The notes: a model not told the origin generated them from the letters alone. Positions 1 through 12,753 are shown, counted from the stretch's first letter. The stretch is DNA of 64,000 nucleotides from Enterovibrio calviensis DSM 14347 (GCF_000621165.1 NZ_JHZA01000023.1:1-64000); one strand, 5' to 3'. Translations and numbers: made by a program.

Positions 1-372
1 GGTGAGAACGTTGGTGTTCTTCTACGTGGTACTAAGCGTGACGAAGTTCAACGTGGTCAAGTACTGGCTAAGCCTGGTTCAATCACTCCACACACCACTT
101 TCACTTCAGAAATCTATGTTCTGTCGAAAGATGAAGGCGGCCGTCATACTCCGTTCTTCAAAGGCTACCGTCCACAGTTCTACTTCCGTACAACTGACGT
201 GACCGGTACTATCGAACTGCCAGAAGGCGTTGAGATGGTAATGCCTGGTGATAACATTGCTATGACTGTAACTCTAATCGCGCCAATCGCGATGGATGAA
301 GGTCTACGCTTCGCAATCCGCGAAGGTGGCCGTACAGTAGGTGCGGGTGTTGTTGCTAAAATCATCGAATAA
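1..372 (+). CDS. tuf: Elongation factor Tu, C-terminal part (5' end outside window)
   Basis: Frame 1 is open from the first base to TAA at 370-372 and encodes the last 123 residues of EF-Tu, covering the end of domain 2 and domain 3. Recognisable stretches are [20 protein letters not shown] near the start and [15 protein letters not shown] at the C-terminus. EF-Tu carries aminoacyl-tRNA to the ribosomal A site as a GTP complex; the G domain lies outside the window. A strong terminator follows 20 bases after the stop and secE begins downstream, the usual tufB-secE order. tRNA-Trp, which relatives may carry in this gap, is not present here. Confidence 0.97.
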   Translation, partial: GENVGVLLRGTKRDEVQRGQVLAKPGSITPHTTFTSEIYVLSKDEGGRHTPFFKGYRPQFYFRTTDVTGTIELPEGVEMVMPGDNIAMTVTLIAPIAMDEGLRFAIREGGRTVGAGVVAKIIE

Positions 373-591
373 GATTTGACGACACACTAGCAAAAAGGGC
401 ATCATTTGATGCCCTTTTTCTGCACCAAATCTTTAGATTGAACTTTTTTTCGCCGATTGGTCGCAGTGATATACGTTTTAAGAGAAGAAAATGAGCGACG
501 ATGTAAGTCCGCATGGTTTTTCTTGTTCTTTTCACCTCGCTAACGCGAGGTTGTTGTCGTCGATGAAATAGATTAGTTACAGGTAGAATGT
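373..591 (+). other. tuf-secE intergenic region
   Basis: Holds the tuf terminator (392-419) and the presumed secE-nusG promoter. A short hairpin CCTCGCTAACGCGAGG lies at about 535-550. I see no tRNA cloverleaf on either strand and cannot assign a convincing -35/-10 pair. Confidence 0.6.
392..419 (+). terminator. Rho-independent terminator after tuf
   Basis: A-rich start, stem GGGCATC / GATGCCC around an ATTT-type loop, then five T. It separates tuf from the secE-nusG unit. Confidence 0.9.
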
Positions 592-963
592 ATGAAAGCG
601 AATGCTGAAGCCCCAACCGGGTCAATGGACACCCTAAAATGGGTTGTGGTTTTTGCCTTAGTGGCGACTGCTGTAGTAGGAAATAGCGTTTACGGCGATA
701 TGTCTGTCGTACTACGTGCAGCTGCGGTTGTTGTGCTTGTTGCAGCGGCCGGTGGTGTTGCTGCGCTAACAGGTAAAGGCAAAGCGGCTATCACGTTTGC
801 ACGTGAGTCGCGTATGGAAGTGCGTAAAGTGGTATGGCCAACGCGTCAAGAAACTTTGCAGACCACTCTCATCGTTCTGGCTGTTACTGTCGTCATGGCG
901 CTCATCCTGTGGGGTATCGACGGTATTATGGTCCGTCTGGTCCGCCTATTCACTGGCGTGTGA
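592..963 (+). CDS. secE: SecE, preprotein translocase subunit
   Basis: 123 residues, close to the usual length of about 127 in enteric bacteria. SecE clamps SecY in the SecYEG inner-membrane channel. Three hydrophobic segments are visible at about residues 16-34, 40-59 and 93-112, the three-TM gammaproteobacterial form. The conserved amphipathic part [16 protein letters not shown] precedes the last helix and is the essential core of the family. The ATG follows a CAGGTAGAA region that can serve as the SD. nusG starts 10 bases after the stop, so the two genes form the standard secE-nusG unit. Confidence 0.97.
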   Translation: MKANAEAPTGSMDTLKWVVVFALVATAVVGNSVYGDMSVVLRAAAVVVLVAAAGGVAALTGKGKAAITFARESRMEVRKVVWPTRQETLQTTLIVLAVTVVMALILWGIDGIMVRLVRLFTGV

Positions 964-973
964 GGATAACTAC

Positions 974-1519
974 ATGAGCGAAGCTCCTAAAAAACGTTGG
1001 TATGTTGTTCAGGCTTTCTCCGGCTTTGAAGGCCGTGTATCTAAGTCTCTGAACGAGTATATCAAGATTCACGAAATGGAAGATTTCTTCGGTGAGATAC
1101 TTGTACCTACCGAGGAAGTTGTAGAAATGCGCGCAGGACAGCGTCGCAAGAGTGAACGCAAGTTTTTCCCAGGGTACGTTCTGGTTCAGATGATCATGAA
1201 TGATGAATCATGGCACTTGGTACGTAGTGTACCGCGTGTGATGGGCTTCATTGGTGGTACACCTGACCGCCCAGCACCAATTTCTGATAAAGAAGCTGAT
1301 GCTATCCTGAACCGTCTGGAAAAAGCGAGCGAATCTCCAGTGCACAAAACTGTGTACGAAGCGGGTGAAGTTGTCCGTGTTACTGAAGGCCCATTTGCGG
1401 ACTTCAATGGCGTGGTAGAAGAAGTAGATTACGAGAAGAGCCGCGTGAAGGTTTCTGTCTCGATCTTCGGCCGTGCAACGCCAGTTGAGCTTGAATTCAG
1501 TCAGGTTGAAAAAAGCTGA
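974..1519 (+). CDS. nusG: Transcription elongation/antitermination factor NusG
   Basis: 181 residues, same size as E. coli NusG. It binds RNA polymerase to suppress pausing and links it to Rho or ribosomal S10. The N-terminal NGN domain begins [16 protein letters not shown], and the C-terminal KOW domain is at about residues 125-181 with [19 protein letters not shown] chose ATG 974 ([12 protein letters not shown]): the open frame continues further upstream into secE but that part has no family similarity, and TGAGGATAAC gives an SD just before this ATG. A strong terminator follows. Confidence 0.97.
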   Translation: MSEAPKKRWYVVQAFSGFEGRVSKSLNEYIKIHEMEDFFGEILVPTEEVVEMRAGQRRKSERKFFPGYVLVQMIMNDESWHLVRSVPRVMGFIGGTPDRPAPISDKEADAILNRLEKASESPVHKTVYEAGEVVRVTEGPFADFNGVVEEVDYEKSRVKVSVSIFGRATPVELEFSQVEKS

Positions 1520-1547
1520 TCGTTTTTTGCTCGGAAAGTATTGCTAG

Positions 1548-1584
1548 GGGCGCGAAATTTGAATACAATTTCGCGCCCTTTTGT
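1548..1584 (+). terminator. Terminator after secE-nusG
   Basis: Perfect 12-bp stem GGGCGCGAAATT (1548-1559) with its complement at 1567-1578, a 7-base loop, then TTTTGTT. It separates secE-nusG from rplKA. Confidence 0.9.
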
Positions 1585-1589
1585 TAAAC

Positions 1590-1626
1590 GGGGAGTCTGT
1601 TTATTAAAAAGCAGACGTTTGAACCC
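1590..1626 (+). promoter_or_regulatory. Candidate ribosomal protein L1 operator in the rplK leader
   Basis: GTCTG (1595-1599) pairs with CAGAC (1612-1616), and outside an asymmetric internal loop GGG (1591-1593) pairs with CCC (1624-1626). A short helix, bulged loop and second helix just upstream of rplK is the layout of the L1 target that mimics its 23S rRNA site and represses rplKA translation in enterics. The secondary structure is seen; L1 binding is inferred from position and shape. Confidence 0.55.
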
Positions 1627-1644
1627 AAATTTAGGTATTTAGTA

Positions 1645-2782
<1,138 letters not shown>

Positions 2783-2787
2783 TTTGC

Positions 2788-2824
2788 TTAAAGCGGGGAG
2801 TTACTGTACAATTTCCCGCTTTAA
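2788..2824 (+). other. Hairpin between rplA and rplJ
   Basis: Perfect 10-bp stem TTAAAGCGGG / CCCGCTTTAA separated by 17 bases. It is followed by AATAATGG rather than a T run, so it is more likely a processing site or weak attenuator than a full terminator. Confidence 0.6.
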
Positions 2825-2834
2825 AATAATGGCT

Positions 2835-3005
2835 GATGTCCGCTAGTCGGGCTTCGTCCAAGACCGTAGGCGTTTCATCTTCGGATAGGAACTTAATCAG
2901 CCTACGTAGACGGTGCCAGAACATGATAGATAAATTCTTTCTTGGATCTGCGCCGTACTTACTCTCCTGCTGAGAAGCAGCGAGTGGTGTATATATAATC
3001 CAGGA
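2835..3005 (+). promoter_or_regulatory. L10 leader (autoregulatory mRNA element of rplJL)
   Basis: This 170-base leader holds the conserved features of the enteric/Vibrio L10 leader: GTCCAAGACCGTAGGCG pairing with CAGCCTACGTAGACGGTG around 2857-2921, then a downstream stem (CTGCTGAGAAGCAG near 2968-2981) before the rplJ SD, CCAGGAGC. The L10-(L12)4 complex binds this type of leader and represses rplJ translation. I recognise it by sequence and position. Confidence 0.75.
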
Positions 3006-3015
3006 GCAAATCCAA

Positions 3016-3510
3016 ATGGCATTAAATCTTCAAGACAAAAAAGCAATTGTTGCTGAAGTCAACGAAGCTGCCAGTGGTGCCCTTTCTGCAGTTGTAGCTG
3101 ATTCTCGCGGTGTAGCGGTTGGTGCAATGACTTCTCTACGTAAACAAGCTCGTGAAGCTGGCGTTTACATGAGAGTTGTTCGTAACACCCTTGCTCGTCG
3201 TGCAGTTGAAGGTACTGACTATGCGTGTCTTCAAGACACCTTCGTTGGTCCATCACTGATTGCGTTCTCAAATGAGCACCCAGGTGCTGCGGCGCGTCTT
3301 TTCAAAGACTTCGCTAAAGAGAACAAAAATTTCGAAATCAAAGCTGCTGCATTCGAAGGCTCTATCACTGATGCTGACGTTCTAGCAACGCTGCCAACTT
3401 ACGACGAAGCTATCGCACGCCTAATGATGTGCATGAAAGAAGCGTCTGCTGGCAAGCTGGTACGTACTATTGCGGCTGTTCGCGATCAGAAACAAGAAGT
3501 TGCGGCATAA
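3016..3510 (+). CDS. rplJ: 50S ribosomal protein L10
   Basis: 164 residues, the usual length. L10 anchors the L7/L12 dimers at the ribosomal stalk. It begins [19 protein letters not shown], with the conserved [14 protein letters not shown] and [10 protein letters not shown] segments of the rRNA-binding domain. The C-terminal helix (about residues 135-160) is the L12 docking site. A strong SD, CCAGGAGC, lies 8 bases before ATG, and the leader just upstream is the L10 autoregulatory element. rplL follows after 60 bases. Confidence 0.98.
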   Translation: MALNLQDKKAIVAEVNEAASGALSAVVADSRGVAVGAMTSLRKQAREAGVYMRVVRNTLARRAVEGTDYACLQDTFVGPSLIAFSNEHPGAAARLFKDFAKENKNFEIKAAAFEGSITDADVLATLPTYDEAIARLMMCMKEASAGKLVRTIAAVRDQKQEVAA

Positions 3511-3570
3511 TTTGCCTTGCTTTTAACTGGTTGCTATTTAAACTAATTGTTGACTTTAAAGAGAATTGTT

Positions 3571-3936
3571 ATGTCTATCACTAACGAGCAAATCCTAGAC
3601 GCAGTTGCAGAAATGTCTGTAATGCAAGTTGTTGAACTAATCGAAGCTATGGAAGAGAAGTTCGGTGTTTCTGCTGCAGCAGCAGTAGTTTCAGGCGGCG
3701 CAGCAGCAGAAGCTGTTGAAGAGCAAACTGAATTCGACGTAATCCTAACTGCTTGTGGTCCAAACAAAGTTGCTGTTATCAAAGCAGTACGTGGCGCAAC
3801 TGGCCTAGGTCTTAAAGAAGCTAAAGCTGTAGTTGACGGTGCTCCAGCTCCGTTGAAAGAAGCTGTTTCTAAAGAAGAAGCTGACGCTCTTAAAGCACAG
3901 CTAGAAGAAGCTGGTGCTTCTGTTGAAGTTAAGTAA
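3571..3936 (+). CDS. rplL: 50S ribosomal protein L7/L12
   Basis: 121 residues. It is the stalk protein that recruits GTPase factors. The N-terminal dimerisation domain ([20 protein letters not shown]) is followed by an Ala-rich hinge at about residues 35-52 and a C-terminal domain with the factor-binding helix [20 protein letters not shown]. An in-frame upstream extension exists, but ATG 3571 matches the family and has an AAAGAGAA SD. A cysteine in TACGPNK occupies a position where E. coli has alanine. Confidence 0.98.
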   Translation: MSITNEQILDAVAEMSVMQVVELIEAMEEKFGVSAAAAVVSGGAAAEAVEEQTEFDVILTACGPNKVAVIKAVRGATGLGLKEAKAVVDGAPAPLKEAVSKEEADALKAQLEEAGASVEVK

Positions 3937-3970
3937 TTATTGCTTAGCTTCTTAGCCTGAAATGGCTAAT

Positions 3971-4001
3971 GGCTGGTGGCTAAATAGTCACCGGCCTTTT
4001 T
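3971..4001 (+). terminator. rplL-rpoB attenuator
   Basis: Stem GGCTGGTG (3971-3978) with CACCGGCC (3989-3996, one G-U pair) followed by five T. A partial terminator in this place is known in enterics, where it sets the ratio of stalk protein to RNA polymerase; partial read-through is inferred from rpoB having no obvious promoter of its own. Confidence 0.75.
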
Positions 4002-4060
4002 GCGCTGTAGGGCAGTAGTGAATTTTGCACCCCGTTTAGTCACTACTATCCATGCAAAAA

Positions 4061-4118
4061 AACATCAGATTAACCCTCTGATGTTCCTACAGTAAACGGT
4101 TGGTTGTTTAGTTACTGT
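4061..4118 (+). other. Hairpins between rplL and rpoB, probable RNase III site
   Basis: Two consecutive stems: AACATCAGA (4061-4069) with TCTGATGTT (4077-4085), then ACAGTAA (4089-4095) with TTACTGT (4112-4118). E. coli mRNA is cut by RNase III in the same gap. The stems are seen; cleavage is inferred. Confidence 0.5.
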
Positions 4119-4167
4119 CCCTCAGTCTGGACAGTTTGGGTCACTTATCAGCGAGCTGAGGAACCCT

Positions 4168-7100
4168 ATGGTTTACTCTTATACCGAGAAAAAGCGTATC
4201 CGTAAGGATTTTGGTAAGCGTCCGCAAGTCTTGGACGTACCATACTTACTGTCTATCCAGCTTGATTCTTTCGAAAAATTTATCGAGCAGGATCCAGAAG
4301 GGCAATACGGTCTTGAAGCTGCCTTTCGCTCTGTATTTCCGATTCAGAGCTACAATGGCAATTCCGAGCTGCAATACGTTAGCTATCGTCTCGGTGAGCC
4401 AGTTTTTGATGTTAAAGAATGCCAAATTCGTGGCGTAACTTACTCTGCACCGCTTCGCGTTAAACTGCGTTTAGTGATGTTTGACAAAGACGCACCTGCT
4501 GGCACCGTAAAAGACATCAAAGAACAAGAAGTCTACATGGGTGAAATTCCACTCATGACCGACAATGGTACCTTCGTAATTAACGGTACTGAGAGGGTTA
4601 TCGTATCCCAGCTGCATCGTAGCCCGGGCGTCTTCTTCGACAGCGATAAGGGTAAAACCCATTCCTCAGGTAAAGTGCTGTACAACGCACGTATCATTCC
4701 ATACCGCGGTTCGTGGTTGGACTTTGAGTTTGATCCTAAAGATGCTGTTTACGTCCGTATTGACCGTCGTCGTAAACTACCTGCATCGATCATTCTTCGT
4801 GCGCTGGAATACACCACAGAGCAAATTCTTGACATGTTCTTCGACAAAATTGTGTTCGAAGTACAGGGCAAGTCTCTGGTGATGGAGCTGGTACCTGATC
4901 GTCTACGTGGTGAAACTGCGAGCTTTGATATCGAAGCTGACGGCAAGGTATACATCGAACAAGGCCGCCGTATTACTGCGCGCCACATTCGTCAGCTTGA
5001 AAAAGACGGCGTTACAAAAATTGAAGTTCCTGTTGAGTATATCGTGGGCAAAGTTGCTGCACGTGATTACATCAACGAGGAAACTGGTGAGATCATTGCA
5101 CCTGCTAACCAAGAACTGAGCCTAGAAACGCTAGCGCTTCTTTCTCAAGCAGGTCACAAGAAGATCGAAACCTTGTTCACCAATGACTTGGACAACGGCC
5201 CGTACATGTCAGATACACTACGTATCGACAGCACTACTGACCGTCTAAGCGCGTTGGTTGAAATTTACCGCATGATGCGCCCTGGTGAGCCACCAACGCG
5301 CGAAGCAGCAGAGCAGCTTTTTGAAAGCCTGTTCTTCTCAGAAGATCGTTACGATCTGTCTGCGGTAGGTCGCATGAAGTTCAACAGTTCACTGTGCCGT
5401 GAAGAAATGACTGGTTCTGGTGTACTTAGCCATGACGATATTATCCAGGTTATGCGTAAGCTTATCGATATCCGTAACGGTATCGGTGAAGTGGATGACA
5501 TTGACCACTTGGGTAACCGTCGTATTCGTTCTGTTGGCGAAATGGCAGAGAACCAATTCCGTGTAGGTCTGGTTCGTGTTGAGCGTGCGGTTAAAGAACG
5601 TCTAAGCCTTGGCGACCTTGATGCAATCATGCCTCAAGATCTGATCAACGCGAAACCTATCTCTGCGGCAGTGAAAGAGTTCTTTGGCTCTTCTCAGTTG
5701 TCACAGTTTATGGACCAAAACAACCCGTTGTCAGAAGTTACGCACAAGCGTCGTATCTCTGCATTGGGTCCAGGCGGTCTGACGCGTGAGCGCGCAGGCT
5801 TTGAAGTTCGAGACGTACACGCAACCCACTACGGTCGCCTATGTCCTATCGAAACGCCTGAAGGTCCAAACATCGGTCTGATTAACTCGCTTTCTGCGTA
5901 TGCACGTACTAACCCGTACGGCTTCCTAGAAACGCCTTACCGTAAAGTTGTTGACGGTAAAGTAACAGATCAAATTGATTACCTTTCTGCTATCGAAGAA
6001 GGTCAATTCGTTATTGCACAGGCAAATGCCGTGTTGAACGAAGATGGTTCTTTCGGTGAAGAATTGATCACTGCTCGCCAGAAAGGCGATTCAGGTCTGC
6101 ACCCACGCGATCACGTTCAGTACATGGACGTTGCAACCAACCAGGTTGTATCGGTGGCGGCATCTCTGATCCCGTTCCTAGAGCACGATGATGCTAACCG
6201 TGCACTGATGGGTGCGAACATGCAACGTCAGGCCGTTCCAACTTTGCGAGCTGATAAGCCGCTAGTAGGTACTGGTATTGAACGTGCGGTAGCGGTTGAC
6301 TCGGGCGTAACTGCTGTTGCTAAACGCGGCGGTGTTGTTCAGTCAGTTGATGCATCACGTATCGTTGTCAAGGTTAACGAAGACGAGCTAGTTTCTGGTG
6401 AAGCTGGTATCGATATCTATAACCTAACGAAGTACACCCGTTCTAACCAGAACACTTGTATCAACCAGCGTCCAACTGTGATGCCTGGTGAACTATGTGC
6501 TCGTGGTGACGTGTTGGCCGATGGTCCTTCAACCGACCTAGGTGAACTAGCACTTGGCCAGAACATGCGTATCGCGTTCATGCCTTGGAACGGTTACAAC
6601 TTCGAGGATTCCATCCTTGTATCTGAGCGTGTAGTACAGGAAGACCGCCTGACTACCATCCACATTCAAGAGCTTTCTTGTGTGGCGCGTGATACTAAAC
6701 TGGGTAGCGAAGAAATTACTGCTGACATCCCTAACGTGGGTGAAGCGGCTCTGTCTAAGCTTGACGAATCTGGTGTTGTTTACATCGGTGCGGAAGTGAA
6801 AGGCGGCGACATTCTGGTAGGTAAAGTGACACCTAAGGGTGAAACTCAGCTGACACCAGAAGAGAAACTACTACGTGCAATCTTCGGCGAGAAAGCGTCT
6901 GACGTGAAAGACTCTTCTCTACGTGTTCCTAACGGTGTATCTGGTACGGTTATCGACGTACAAGTATTTACCCGTGATGGTGTAGAGAAAGACAAGCGTG
7001 CGCTAGAAATCGAAGAAATGCAGCTGAAAGAAGCCAAAAAAGACCTGACAGAAGAGTTCTCTATTCTTGAAGGTGGTTTGGTGGCTCGTGTTCGCAATGT

Positions 7101-8193
7101 ACTGGGTAATGCCGGTTACAGCCAAGAGAAGCTGGCGAACATGGATCGTCAGAGCATGCTAACGCAAACTCTTGATGACGAAGCGCTGCAAACTCAGCTT
7201 GAGCAACTGGCTGAGCAGTACGACGAGCTGAAATCTGACTTCGATAAGAAGTTCGATACCAAGCGTCGTAAGATCACTCAGGGTGACGATCTAGCACCAG
7301 GTGTCCTTAAGATTGTTAAGGTTTACCTTGCTGTTAAACGTCGCATCCAGCCTGGTGATAAGATGGCGGGTCGTCACGGTAACAAGGGTGTTATCTCGAA
7401 GATTAACCCTGTTGAAGACATGCCGTACGACGAAACTGGTGAGCCAGTAGATATCGTATTGAACCCACTGGGTGTACCGTCTCGTATGAACATCGGTCAG
7501 ATCCTTGAAACCCACCTTGGCCTAGCGGCGAAAGGTATCGGTAACAAGATCAACAAGATGCTTAAAGAGCAGCAAGAATTGGCGAAATTCCGCGAATTCC
7601 TGCAGAAGGTTTACAGCCTGGGTGATACTCGTCAGCAAGTCGATATCAGCACAATGACTGATGACGAAGTGCGTACATTGATCCAAAACTTGCGTGCAGG
7701 TCTTCCGATTGCAACGCCAGTATTCGACGGTGCACCAGAGCCTTCAATTAAAGAATTGTTGAAGCTGGCTGATCTGCCTGAGTCTGGTCAGTTGAACTTG
7801 TTCGACGGCCGTACTGGTGAGAAGTTTGAGCGTCCTGTAACTGTAGGTTACATGTACATGCTGAAACTGAACCACTTGGTTGATGACAAGATGCACGCTC
7901 GTTCTACCGGTTCTTACAGCCTAGTTACTCAGCAGCCGCTGGGTGGTAAAGCTCAGTTCGGTGGCCAGCGTTTCGGTGAGATGGAAGTGTGGGCGCTTGA
8001 AGCATACGGCGCAGCATACACCTTGCAAGAAATGCTGACTGTTAAGTCGGATGACGTGAACGGCCGTACGAAGATGTATAAGAACATCGTCGATGGCGAT
8101 CACCGCATGGAGCCGGGTATGCCGGAATCTTTCAATGTATTGCTGAAAGAAATCCGCTCGTTGGGTATCAACATCGAGCTGGAAGACGAATAA
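4168..8193 (+). CDS. rpoB: RNA polymerase beta subunit
   Basis: 1341 residues against 1342 in E. coli. It is one of the two large catalytic subunits of RNA polymerase. The rifampicin pocket (about residues 505-575) reads [13 protein letters not shown] then [13 protein letters not shown], the wild-type sensitive residues D, S, H, R and S at the classical positions. Further conserved parts are [33 protein letters not shown] near residue 1060 and [20 protein letters not shown] near the C-terminus. It lies in the rplJL-rpoBC transcription unit, 231 bases after rplL. Confidence 0.99.
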   Translation: MVYSYTEKKRIRKDFGKRPQVLDVPYLLSIQLDSFEKFIEQDPEGQYGLEAAFRSVFPIQSYNGNSELQYVSYRLGEPVFDVKECQIRGVTYSAPLRVKLRLVMFDKDAPAGTVKDIKEQEVYMGEIPLMTDNGTFVINGTERVIVSQLHRSPGVFFDSDKGKTHSSGKVLYNARIIPYRGSWLDFEFDPKDAVYVRIDRRRKLPASIILRALEYTTEQILDMFFDKIVFEVQGKSLVMELVPDRLRGETASFDIEADGKVYIEQGRRITARHIRQLEKDGVTKIEVPVEYIVGKVAARDYINEETGEIIAPANQELSLETLALLSQAGHKKIETLFTNDLDNGPYMSDTLRIDSTTDRLSALVEIYRMMRPGEPPTREAAEQLFESLFFSEDRYDLSAVGRMKFNSSLCREEMTGSGVLSHDDIIQVMRKLIDIRNGIGEVDDIDHLGNRRIRSVGEMAENQFRVGLVRVERAVKERLSLGDLDAIMPQDLINAKPISAAVKEFFGSSQLSQFMDQNNPLSEVTHKRRISALGPGGLTRERAGFEVRDVHATHYGRLCPIETPEGPNIGLINSLSAYARTNPYGFLETPYRKVVDGKVTDQIDYLSAIEEGQFVIAQANAVLNEDGSFGEELITARQKGDSGLHPRDHVQYMDVATNQVVSVAASLIPFLEHDDANRALMGANMQRQAVPTLRADKPLVGTGIERAVAVDSGVTAVAKRGGVVQSVDASRIVVKVNEDELVSGEAGIDIYNLTKYTRSNQNTCINQRPTVMPGELCARGDVLADGPSTDLGELALGQNMRIAFMPWNGYNFEDSILVSERVVQEDRLTTIHIQELSCVARDTKLGSEEITADIPNVGEAALSKLDESGVVYIGAEVKGGDILVGKVTPKGETQLTPEEKLLRAIFGEKASDVKDSSLRVPNGVSGTVIDVQVFTRDGVEKDKRALEIEEMQLKEAKKDLTEEFSILEGGLVARVRNVLGNAGYSQEKLANMDRQSMLTQTLDDEALQTQLEQLAEQYDELKSDFDKKFDTKRRKITQGDDLAPGVLKIVKVYLAVKRRIQPGDKMAGRHGNKGVISKINPVEDMPYDETGEPVDIVLNPLGVPSRMNIGQILETHLGLAAKGIGNKINKMLKEQQELAKFREFLQKVYSLGDTRQQVDISTMTDDEVRTLIQNLRAGLPIATPVFDGAPEPSIKELLKLADLPESGQLNLFDGRTGEKFERPVTVGYMYMLKLNHLVDDKMHARSTGSYSLVTQQPLGGKAQFGGQRFGEMEVWALEAYGAAYTLQEMLTVKSDDVNGRTKMYKNIVDGDHRMEPGMPESFNVLLKEIRSLGINIELEDE

Positions 8194-8213
8194 GCCAAGG
8201 CTTGCTCGTAACT

Positions 8214-8280
8214 CCCTTCGCACGAAACTGCGAAGGGATTTCCGGTATCAATATGAAGGCGCTGATAGCCAGCGCCTTTC
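8214..8280 (+). other. Two intercistronic hairpins between rpoB and rpoC
   Basis: CCCTTCGC (8214-8221) pairs with GCGAAGGG (8230-8237), and AAGGCGCTG (8256-8264) with CAGCGCCTT (8270-8278). The second is followed only by TCTGGG, so it is not a full terminator. A role in mRNA stability or processing is inferred. Confidence 0.55.
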
Positions 8281-8307
8281 TGGGTCAACTCCTCACAGGA
8301 GCCAAAT

Positions 8308-11300
8308 GTGAAAGACTTACTTAAGTTTCTGAAAGCACAGCATAAGACCGAAGAATTTGATGCAATCAAAATCGGTCTAGCTTCACCAGACATGATCCGT
8401 TCATGGTCTTTCGGTGAAGTTAAAAAGCCAGAAACCATTAACTACCGTACCTTTAAGCCTGAACGTGACGGCCTTTTCTGTGCACGTATCTTTGGCCCGG
8501 TAAAAGACTACGAATGTCTTTGCGGTAAATACAAGCGCCTTAAGCACCGTGGTGTGATCTGTGAAAAATGTGGTGTTGAAGTTACTCAGACCAAAGTACG
8601 CCGTGAGCGTATGGGTCACATTGAGCTTGCTTCACCTGTTGCCCACATCTGGTTCCTGAAATCACTACCGTCTCGTATCGGTTTGCTGATGGACATGCCT
8701 TTGCGTGATATCGAGCGTGTTCTGTACTTCGAATCATACGTTGTGATCGAACCAGGCATGACCGATCTTGAGCGTAGCCAAATGCTGTCTGAAGAACAGT
8801 ACCTTGACGCGCTTGAGCAATGGGGTGATGAATTCGACGCTCGCATGGGTGCCGAAGCAGTTAAAGCATTGCTGGCCAACATGGATCTGCAAGCTGAAAC
8901 AGAGCTAATGCGTGAAGAGCTGGAAGAAACCAACTCTGAAACTAAGCGCAAGAAAATCACCAAGCGTTTGAAGCTTGTTGAAGCATTCCTTCAGTCTGGA
9001 AACAACCCTGAGTGGATGATCCTGACTGTACTTCCAGTTCTGCCACCGGATCTTCGTCCTCTGGTACCACTGGATGGCGGTCGTTTCGCGACTTCAGATC
9101 TTAACGATCTGTACCGTCGTGTCATCAACCGTAACAACCGTCTGAAACGCCTACTTGATTTGGCGGCACCTGACATCATCGTACGTAACGAAAAACGTAT
9201 GCTGCAAGAGTCAGTTGATGCCCTGCTAGACAACGGTCGTCGTGGTCGTGCCATTACTGGTTCGAACAAGCGTCCGCTTAAGTCTCTAGCTGACATGATC
9301 AAAGGTAAGCAAGGTCGTTTCCGTCAGAACTTGCTTGGTAAGCGCGTAGACTACTCTGGTCGTTCGGTAATCACCGTAGGTCCATACCTTCGTCTACATC
9401 AGTGTGGTCTTCCTAAGAAGATGGCACTTGAGCTATTCAAACCATTCATCTATGGCAAGCTAGAAGCACGTGGTCTTGCGACGACGATCAAAGCTGCTAA
9501 GAAGATGGTTGAGCGCGAAGAAGCAGTTGTTTGGGATATCTTGGATGAAGTTATCCGTGAACACCCAGTATTGCTAAACCGTGCACCAACACTTCACCGT
9601 TTGGGTATTCAGGCATTTGAACCTGTACTGATCGAAGGTAAAGCGATTCAGCTTCACCCGCTGGTTTGTGCGGCATACAACGCCGACTTCGATGGTGACC
9701 AAATGGCGGTACACGTACCGTTGACGTTGGAAGCTCAGCTTGAAGCACGTGCTCTGATGATGTCGACCAACAACATCCTGTCTCCTGCGTCCGGTGATCC
9801 AATCATCGTACCTTCTCAGGACGTTGTATTGGGTCTGTACTACATGACCCGCGACAAAGTTAACGCGAAAGGCGAAGGCCTTTACCTGTCAGGCTCTGCG
9901 GAAGCTGAAAAAGCTTACCGTACTGGCAACGCTGAACTGCACGCTCGCGTAAAAGTACGCTTGAAAGAAGTGCTGTTCGACGAGATGGGTAACCGCACAG
10001 AGACTGTAGAACTGCGTGACACCACCGTTGGTCGTGCAATGTTGTGGCAAATCGTGCCTGAAGGCCTGCCATACGACATCGTTAACCAAGCGTTGGGTAA
10101 AAAGCAGATCTCTAACTTGCTGAACACTTGTTACCGTAAGCTGGGTCTGAAAGACACCGTTATCTTCGCTGACCAAATCATGTACACCGGTTTCGCTTAC
10201 GCGGCACTGTCTGGTGTATCTGTTGGTATCGACGACATGGTGATCCCACAGGCTAAATACGACCTGATCGAAGCAGCTGAAGCTGAAGTTGCTGAAATTC
10301 AGGAGCAGTTCCAGTCTGGTCTGGTAACCGCTGGCGAACGTTATAACAAAGTTATCGATATCTGGGCTGCGGCGAACGAACAAGTTGCTAAAGCGATGAT
10401 GGATAACCTGTCTCACGACACTGTTATTAACCGCGATGGCGAGCAAGAAGAACAGAAATCGTTTAACAGCGTTTACATGATGGCCGATTCTGGTGCTCGT
10501 GGTTCGGCTGCTCAGATTCGTCAGTTGGCGGGTATGCGTGGTCTGATGGCTAAGCCAGATGGCTCAATCATCGAAACGCCAATCACCGCGAACTTCCGTG
10601 AAGGTCTGAACGTACTTCAGTACTTTATCTCGACGCACGGTGCTCGTAAGGGTCTTGCGGATACCGCACTTAAGACTGCGAACTCAGGTTACCTGACTCG
10701 TCGTCTAGTAGACGTTGCACAAGATGTTGTTGTAACTGAATCCGACTGTGGTACCAGCGAAGGTATCCACATGATGGCTGTTATCGAAGGCGGCGACGTT
10801 AAAGAAGCACTGCGTGAGCGTGTTCTTGGTCGTGTTGTTGCTGAAGACGTCATGAAACCTGGTACAGAAGAAGTTCTAGCACCTCGTAACACGCTTCTTG
10901 ATGAGAAGTGGTGTGAGATCTTAGAACAGAACTCTGTTGACCAAGTGAAAGTGCGCTCTGTGGTTAGCTGTGAAACCGACTTCGGTTGCTGTGCTAACTG
11001 TTACGGTCGTGACTTGGCACGTGGTCATATTATTAACCACGGTGAAGCAGTGGGTGTTATCGCTGCTCAGTCAATCGGTGAGCCAGGTACGCAGCTTACA
11101 ATGCGTACGTTCCACATCGGTGGTGCGGCATCGCGTGCGGCAGCTGAAAACAGCATCCAAGTGAAGAACAACGGTTCGTTGCACCTTCACAACGCGAAGT
11201 TCGTTACGAACAACGCGGGCAAGCTGGTTATCACGTCTCGTGCATCTGAACTGACTATCGTTGATGAGTTTGGTCGTACTAAGGAAAACTATAAGCTTCC

Positions 11301-12522
11301 TTACGGTACTATCCTTGCGAAGAAAGACGGTGACGCAGTGGCTATCGGTGAAACCGTAGCAAACTGGGATCCGCACACAATGCCAATCATCACCGAAGTG
11401 GAAGGTCGTATCCAATTCCATGACATGGTCGATGGCGTGACTGTTCAGCGTCAAACTGATGAGCTGACAGGTCTGTCTTCAATGGTGATTTTGGACGCTG
11501 CTGAGCGTACATCTGCTGGTAAAGACATGCGTCCTACCGTTAAGCTGCTTGATGCGGCTGGTAACGACATCATGATCCCAGGTACCGACATGCCTGCACA
11601 ATACTTCCTACCTGGTAAAGCAATTGTCCAGTTGGAAGATGGTGCAACAGTTGGTATCGGTGAAGTTCTTTCGCGTATCCCGCAAGCTGCAAGTGGTACG
11701 AAAGATATCACCGGTGGTCTGCCACGCGTAGCCGACCTGTTCGAAGCTCGTAAGCCTAAAGAACCTGCAATTTTGGCAGAGATCACGGGTGCAATTTCCT
11801 TCGGTAAAGAAACCAAAGGTAAACGCCGCCTGATCATCACGCCAACTGACGGTTCACCATACGAAGAGATGATTCCTAAGTGGCGTCAACTGAACGTATT
11901 CGAAGGTGAAAAAGTTGAGAAGGGTGACGTAATCGCTGATGGTCCAGAATCTCCACACGACATTCTGCGTCTACGTGGTGTACGTGCGGTAACTGAATAC
12001 ATCACTAACGAAGTGCAAGACGTTTACCGTCTGCAAGGCGTTAAGATTAACGATAAGCACATCGAGACTATCGTTCGTCAGATGCTACGTAAGGTAACTA
12101 TCACATCTTCTGGTGACTCTGAGTTCCTAGAAGGTGAGCAGGTAGAATTCTCTCGCGTAACCATTGCGAACCGTAAGCTTGAAGACGAAGGCAAGCAAAT
12201 TGCTTCTTTCGGACGTGATCTGTTGGGTATTACTAAAGCGTCTCTGGCAACTGAGTCGTTCATCTCTGCAGCATCGTTCCAAGAAACGACTCGCGTACTT
12301 ACTGAAGCTGCGGTTTCTGGTAAGCGTGATGAGCTTCGTGGTCTTAAAGAGAACGTTATCGTTGGTCGCCTGATCCCTGCAGGTACAGGTTTTGCTTACC
12401 ACAAGACGCGTCAAACTCGTCGTCAAGTGGTAGAAGCACCTGTTGCTCCGCAAATGGATGCTGAACAAGCATCTCAGGATCTAGCAGCACTTCTAAACGC
12501 TGGTCTTAACGACGACCTTTAA
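8308..12522 (+). CDS. rpoC: RNA polymerase beta' subunit
   Basis: 1404 residues, near the 1407 of E. coli. It holds the catalytic centre of RNA polymerase. Visible features: the first zinc site with C70, C72, C85 and C88 (ECLCG, ICEKCG), the Mg2+-binding NADFDGDQM near residue 460, the second zinc site in [15 protein letters not shown] near 890-905, and the trigger-loop segment [16 protein letters not shown]. The start is GTG at 8308, as in E. coli, with a perfect AGGAG five bases upstream. It ends the operon and is followed by a strong terminator. Confidence 0.99.
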   Translation: MKDLLKFLKAQHKTEEFDAIKIGLASPDMIRSWSFGEVKKPETINYRTFKPERDGLFCARIFGPVKDYECLCGKYKRLKHRGVICEKCGVEVTQTKVRRERMGHIELASPVAHIWFLKSLPSRIGLLMDMPLRDIERVLYFESYVVIEPGMTDLERSQMLSEEQYLDALEQWGDEFDARMGAEAVKALLANMDLQAETELMREELEETNSETKRKKITKRLKLVEAFLQSGNNPEWMILTVLPVLPPDLRPLVPLDGGRFATSDLNDLYRRVINRNNRLKRLLDLAAPDIIVRNEKRMLQESVDALLDNGRRGRAITGSNKRPLKSLADMIKGKQGRFRQNLLGKRVDYSGRSVITVGPYLRLHQCGLPKKMALELFKPFIYGKLEARGLATTIKAAKKMVEREEAVVWDILDEVIREHPVLLNRAPTLHRLGIQAFEPVLIEGKAIQLHPLVCAAYNADFDGDQMAVHVPLTLEAQLEARALMMSTNNILSPASGDPIIVPSQDVVLGLYYMTRDKVNAKGEGLYLSGSAEAEKAYRTGNAELHARVKVRLKEVLFDEMGNRTETVELRDTTVGRAMLWQIVPEGLPYDIVNQALGKKQISNLLNTCYRKLGLKDTVIFADQIMYTGFAYAALSGVSVGIDDMVIPQAKYDLIEAAEAEVAEIQEQFQSGLVTAGERYNKVIDIWAAANEQVAKAMMDNLSHDTVINRDGEQEEQKSFNSVYMMADSGARGSAAQIRQLAGMRGLMAKPDGSIIETPITANFREGLNVLQYFISTHGARKGLADTALKTANSGYLTRRLVDVAQDVVVTESDCGTSEGIHMMAVIEGGDVKEALRERVLGRVVAEDVMKPGTEEVLAPRNTLLDEKWCEILEQNSVDQVKVRSVVSCETDFGCCANCYGRDLARGHIINHGEAVGVIAAQSIGEPGTQLTMRTFHIGGAASRAAAENSIQVKNNGSLHLHNAKFVTNNAGKLVITSRASELTIVDEFGRTKENYKLPYGTILAKKDGDAVAIGETVANWDPHTMPIITEVEGRIQFHDMVDGVTVQRQTDELTGLSSMVILDAAERTSAGKDMRPTVKLLDAAGNDIMIPGTDMPAQYFLPGKAIVQLEDGATVGIGEVLSRIPQAASGTKDITGGLPRVADLFEARKPKEPAILAEITGAISFGKETKGKRRLIITPTDGSPYEEMIPKWRQLNVFEGEKVEKGDVIADGPESPHDILRLRGVRAVTEYITNEVQDVYRLQGVKINDKHIETIVRQMLRKVTITSSGDSEFLEGEQVEFSRVTIANRKLEDEGKQIASFGRDLLGITKASLATESFISAASFQETTRVLTEAAVSGKRDELRGLKENVIVGRLIPAGTGFAYHKTRQTRRQVVEAPVAPQMDAEQASQDLAALLNAGLNDDL

Positions 12523-12539
12523 GTCTCTGACTTGAAGTG

Positions 12540-12569
12540 AAAAAAGGCACCCTCCGGGGTGCCTTTTTT
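12540..12569 (+). terminator. Terminator after rpoC
   Basis: Six A, stem GGCACCC (12546-12552), loop TCCG, GGGTGCC, then six T. It ends the rplJL-rpoBC unit. Confidence 0.93.
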
Positions 12570-12606
12570 ATTGCCTAATGAAAAGCATGCTGACAATTCT
12601 GGTGCT

Positions 12607-12676
12607 AAACGAGAAACGAGAAACGAGAAACGAGAAACGAGAAACGAGAAACGAGAAACGAGAAACGAGAAACGAG
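12607..12676. repeat. Tandem 7-bp repeat (GAGAAAC), about 10 copies
   Basis: Nine perfect GAGAAAC units (12611-12673) flanked by the partial units AAAC and GAG. The strand is purine-only apart from one C per unit. It lies between the rpoC terminator and the 3' end of rsd, outside any gene. It is likely to vary in copy number between strains. Confidence 0.95.
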
Positions 12677-12753
12677 AGAGATATAGACACTAAAGCCGGC
12701 TAGTGAAGGGCACTAACCGGAGAGCGGGATGTTCTAAGACACGATACTAGACG

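Noticed and set aside
373-591. tRNA-Trp between tuf and secE
   Set aside because: No cloverleaf or anticodon arm could be found on either strand.
5690-5830. Rifampicin-resistance change in rpoB
   Set aside because: All classical positions in the pocket show wild-type residues.
12607-12676. CRISPR array
   Set aside because: Units are 7 bases with no spacers and no cas genes nearby; it is a simple tandem repeat.
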